Source of the DNA: RGIG1995 sp045645205
Lineage (GTDB): Bacteria; Bacillota; Clostridia; Oscillospirales; CAG-272
Direction of reading: 5' to 3'
Assembly: GCA_045645205.1 (NCBI GenBank)
Contig: JAZRIJ010000085.1
Location: 1-6,323 of the forward strand
Length of the DNA stretch: 6,323 nucleotides
Positions within the stretch are counted from its first letter, which is position 1; each line of letters opens with the position of its first letter. This document shows positions 5,007 through 6,323 of this stretch, in pieces. A program made the translations under genes and the position numbers. The notes below the pieces were generated by a model. It was given only the letters and a program-made list of their open reading frames with translations. It was not told the origin of the DNA and ran no database searches.

Positions 5007-5846
5007 ATGAAAACAAGAATTATTGTGGATTCCACAGCAGATTTAATGCCTGAATTGAAAAAACGTGTGCATGTTGTTCCGCTTACCGTTCACTTCGGTC
5101 AGGAAGAATACATTGATGGTGTCACCATCGATCACAAGACTTTTTATGAAAAACTTGTAGAAAGCGATGTGCTTCCTACTACCAGCCAAGCAACACCGGA
5201 CGCTTTTATGAAAGAGTTTGAAAAAGCAAAAGAGGCGGGCGAAGCCGCGGTTGTTATTACTCTTGCTTCAAAGTTTTCCGGTACATACCAAAGTGCTACC
5301 ATTGCAGCAGCCGAATATGAGAATATTTATGTTGTAGATAGTGCCAGTGCGGCTATGGGCAGCGGCATTTTGATAGAATTGGCGTTCAGATTGCTTGACG
5401 AAGGAAAGAGCGCAAAAGAAATCGCAAAGGCACTGGAAGAAGAAAAGAAAAAGATTGTTATTGTTGCCTTAGTAGACACCCTTGAATATCTAAAAAAAGG
5501 TGGTCGCATTTCAAAGGCTGTCGCTTTTGCCGGCGGTGTGCTTAACATTAAACCTGTAATTTCTGTCGTAGACGGCGAGATCAATATGCTCGGTAAGGCT
5601 CGTGGATCTAAGATGGGCAATAACCTGCTTGTTCAGGAAATTGACAAAGCTGGTGGCATTGATTTCAGCAAACCTGTATTGCTCGGTTACAGCGGTATCT
5701 CCGATGCTTTGCTTAAGAAATATATTGAAGATAGCCGACATATCTGGGAAGGCAATCTCGATGAAGTGCGTTATACAACCGTGGGTAGCGTTATAGGCAC
5801 ACACGCAGGACCCGGGGCTGTGGTTGTTGCATTCTTCAAGAAGTAA
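5007..5846 (+). CDS. DegV family protein (FakB-like fatty-acid-binding protein)
   Basis: Cytoplasmic two-domain protein of 279 residues, full length for DegV. Family members characterised as FakB bind a fatty acid and present it to the kinase FakA, which makes acyl-phosphate for phospholipid synthesis. Visible motifs: N-terminal IIVDSTADLMPE (5-16), PTTSQATP (57-64) and SKFSGTYQSA (88-97) lining the carboxylate site, VVDSASAAMGSG (109-120), YLKKGGRI (161-168) and IGTHAGPGAV (263-272) with His266, the conserved position for the ligand head group. All expected binding residues look intact. No fakA-like kinase lies in the window, so which partner it serves cannot be seen. It starts 14 nt after the MarR gene, with AAGGAG at 4991-4996 overlapping that gene's stop codon, so the two are cotranscribed and probably translationally coupled. 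Confidence 0.95.
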   Translation: MKTRIIVDSTADLMPELKKRVHVVPLTVHFGQEEYIDGVTIDHKTFYEKLVESDVLPTTSQATPDAFMKEFEKAKEAGEAAVVITLASKFSGTYQSATIAAAEYENIYVVDSASAAMGSGILIELAFRLLDEGKSAKEIAKALEEEKKKIVIVALVDTLEYLKKGGRISKAVAFAGGVLNIKPVISVVDGEINMLGKARGSKMGNNLLVQEIDKAGGIDFSKPVLLGYSGISDALLKKYIEDSRHIWEGNLDEVRYTTVGSVIGTHAGPGAVVVAFFKK

Positions 5847-5867
5847 GTATATAGGAGTTGCTGTACA

Positions 5868-6272
5868 ATGGAAAATAATAAGAAACAATTGTGGCAAGCA
5901 GTAAAATTCACGCTGTTTTCAATTTCTGCAGGCGTTATTCAAATCGCCTCTTTTGCACTGCTTGAAATATTTATTAAAGATTATTGGATTCCATATTTGA
6001 TTTCTCTCGTGCTTTCAATTCTTTGGAATTTCACACTTAATCGTCGATATACTTTTAAGTCGGCAGCAAACGTGCCTGTTGCAATGGCAAAGGTGTTTGG
6101 GTTTTATCTCGTATTTACACCGCTTTCCACATATCTTGGAAATGCGGCGGAAGGTCTTGGTGTAAATGATTTTATAATTTTAATCGTTACAATGCTTGCA
6201 AACTTCGTATTAGAATTTCTCTTCTGCAAGTTTGTTGTGTATCGAGGTAAGGAAGATACGCTGAAAAAGTAA
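5868..6272 (+). CDS. GtrA-like family membrane protein
   Basis: Small integral membrane protein of 134 residues, the usual size for GtrA. Four hydrophobic segments are visible at about 12-34, 41-57, 73-90 and 101-123, with short charged ends. The family signature between segments 2 and 3 is clear: WNFTLNRRYTF at 53-63. GtrA-like proteins are associated with flipping or moving lipid-linked sugars (undecaprenyl-phosphate-glucose in phage O-antigen modification) and with wall polysaccharide and teichoic-acid decoration; the exact job here is unknown and no glycosyltransferase follows within the window. AGGAG at 5853-5857 sits 10 nt before the ATG. It begins 21 nt after the DegV gene on the same strand, so it is probably in the same MarR-controlled operon, which would combine lipid supply with envelope change. 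Confidence 0.9.
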   Translation: MENNKKQLWQAVKFTLFSISAGVIQIASFALLEIFIKDYWIPYLISLVLSILWNFTLNRRYTFKSAANVPVAMAKVFGFYLVFTPLSTYLGNAAEGLGVNDFIILIVTMLANFVLEFLFCKFVVYRGKEDTLKK

Positions 6273-6298
6273 TTTGTTGAATGATGGGAGGATTTCTT

Positions 6299-6323
6299 AT
6301 GGAGGACATAAAGAGCAATGTTG
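6299..6323 (+). CDS. Start of an unidentified gene (partial)
   Basis: Only eight codons are visible, reading MEDIKSNV, before the window ends. The ATG at 6299 has an excellent ribosome site, GGGAGG (6286-6291), 7 nt upstream, and follows the GtrA gene by 26 nt without a terminator, so it is likely the fourth gene of the MarR operon. An in-frame upstream ATG at 6281 lacks a ribosome site. Too short to assign a family. Confidence 0.6.

Noticed and set aside
5511..5897. 128-codon antisense frame over the DegV end and GtrA start
   Set aside because: Opposite two well-supported genes, with no recognisable protein motifs; treated as a shadow.
1..6323. CRISPR array, tRNA/rRNA genes, insertion-sequence ends or phage genes
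   Set aside because: No regularly spaced repeats, no cloverleaf or rRNA-like sequence, no transposase or terminal inverted repeats with target duplications were seen.

Overview
The window looks like chromosomal DNA from a low-to-moderate-GC Firmicute, most likely a Clostridia-class (gut-type) bacterium. Reasons: strong AGGAGG-type ribosome sites before nearly every gene, sigma-A promoters with 17-bp spacers, tight same-strand operons, and protein sequences of clostridial flavour. A relic of a SpoVT/AbrB-type gene is consistent with a spore-forming lineage. I cannot name a species.

Region 1 (1-281): the 5' end of a leftward AraC-type regulator gene, cut by the window edge, and a 126-bp divergent control region. 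That region carries a well-formed promoter on each strand and a candidate operator dyad.

Region 2 (282-4080): a rightward L-arabinose catabolic operon. It encodes an FGGY sugar kinase (probable L-ribulokinase), L-arabinose isomerase (araA) and L-ribulose-5-phosphate 4-epimerase (araD), closed by two tandem terminator-like hairpins. Together they would turn L-arabinose into L-ribulose, L-ribulose-5-phosphate and then D-xylulose-5-phosphate for the pentose phosphate or phosphoketolase route. The isomerase and epimerase are textbook; the kinase is not a classical AraB. No sugar transporter lies in the window.

Region 3 (about 4081-4469): non-coding. It contains a decayed N-terminus of a SpoVT/AbrB-like gene that still has its ribosome site, a block of AT-rich inverted repeats, and a third terminator-like hairpin with no intact gene in front of it.

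Region 4 (4470-6323): a second rightward operon of a MarR-type regulator, a DegV-family (FakB-like fatty-acid-binding) protein, a GtrA-like four-helix membrane protein, and the first codons of another gene. Its promoter is bracketed by two copies of the same perfect palindrome, the expected layout for MarR autorepression.

Most of the window is ordinary metabolism. The parts most worth a second look are the twin MarR operators, the SpoVT/AbrB relic with the orphan structured stretch after it, and the unusual kinase in the arabinose operon. I did not see a clearly new biological system.
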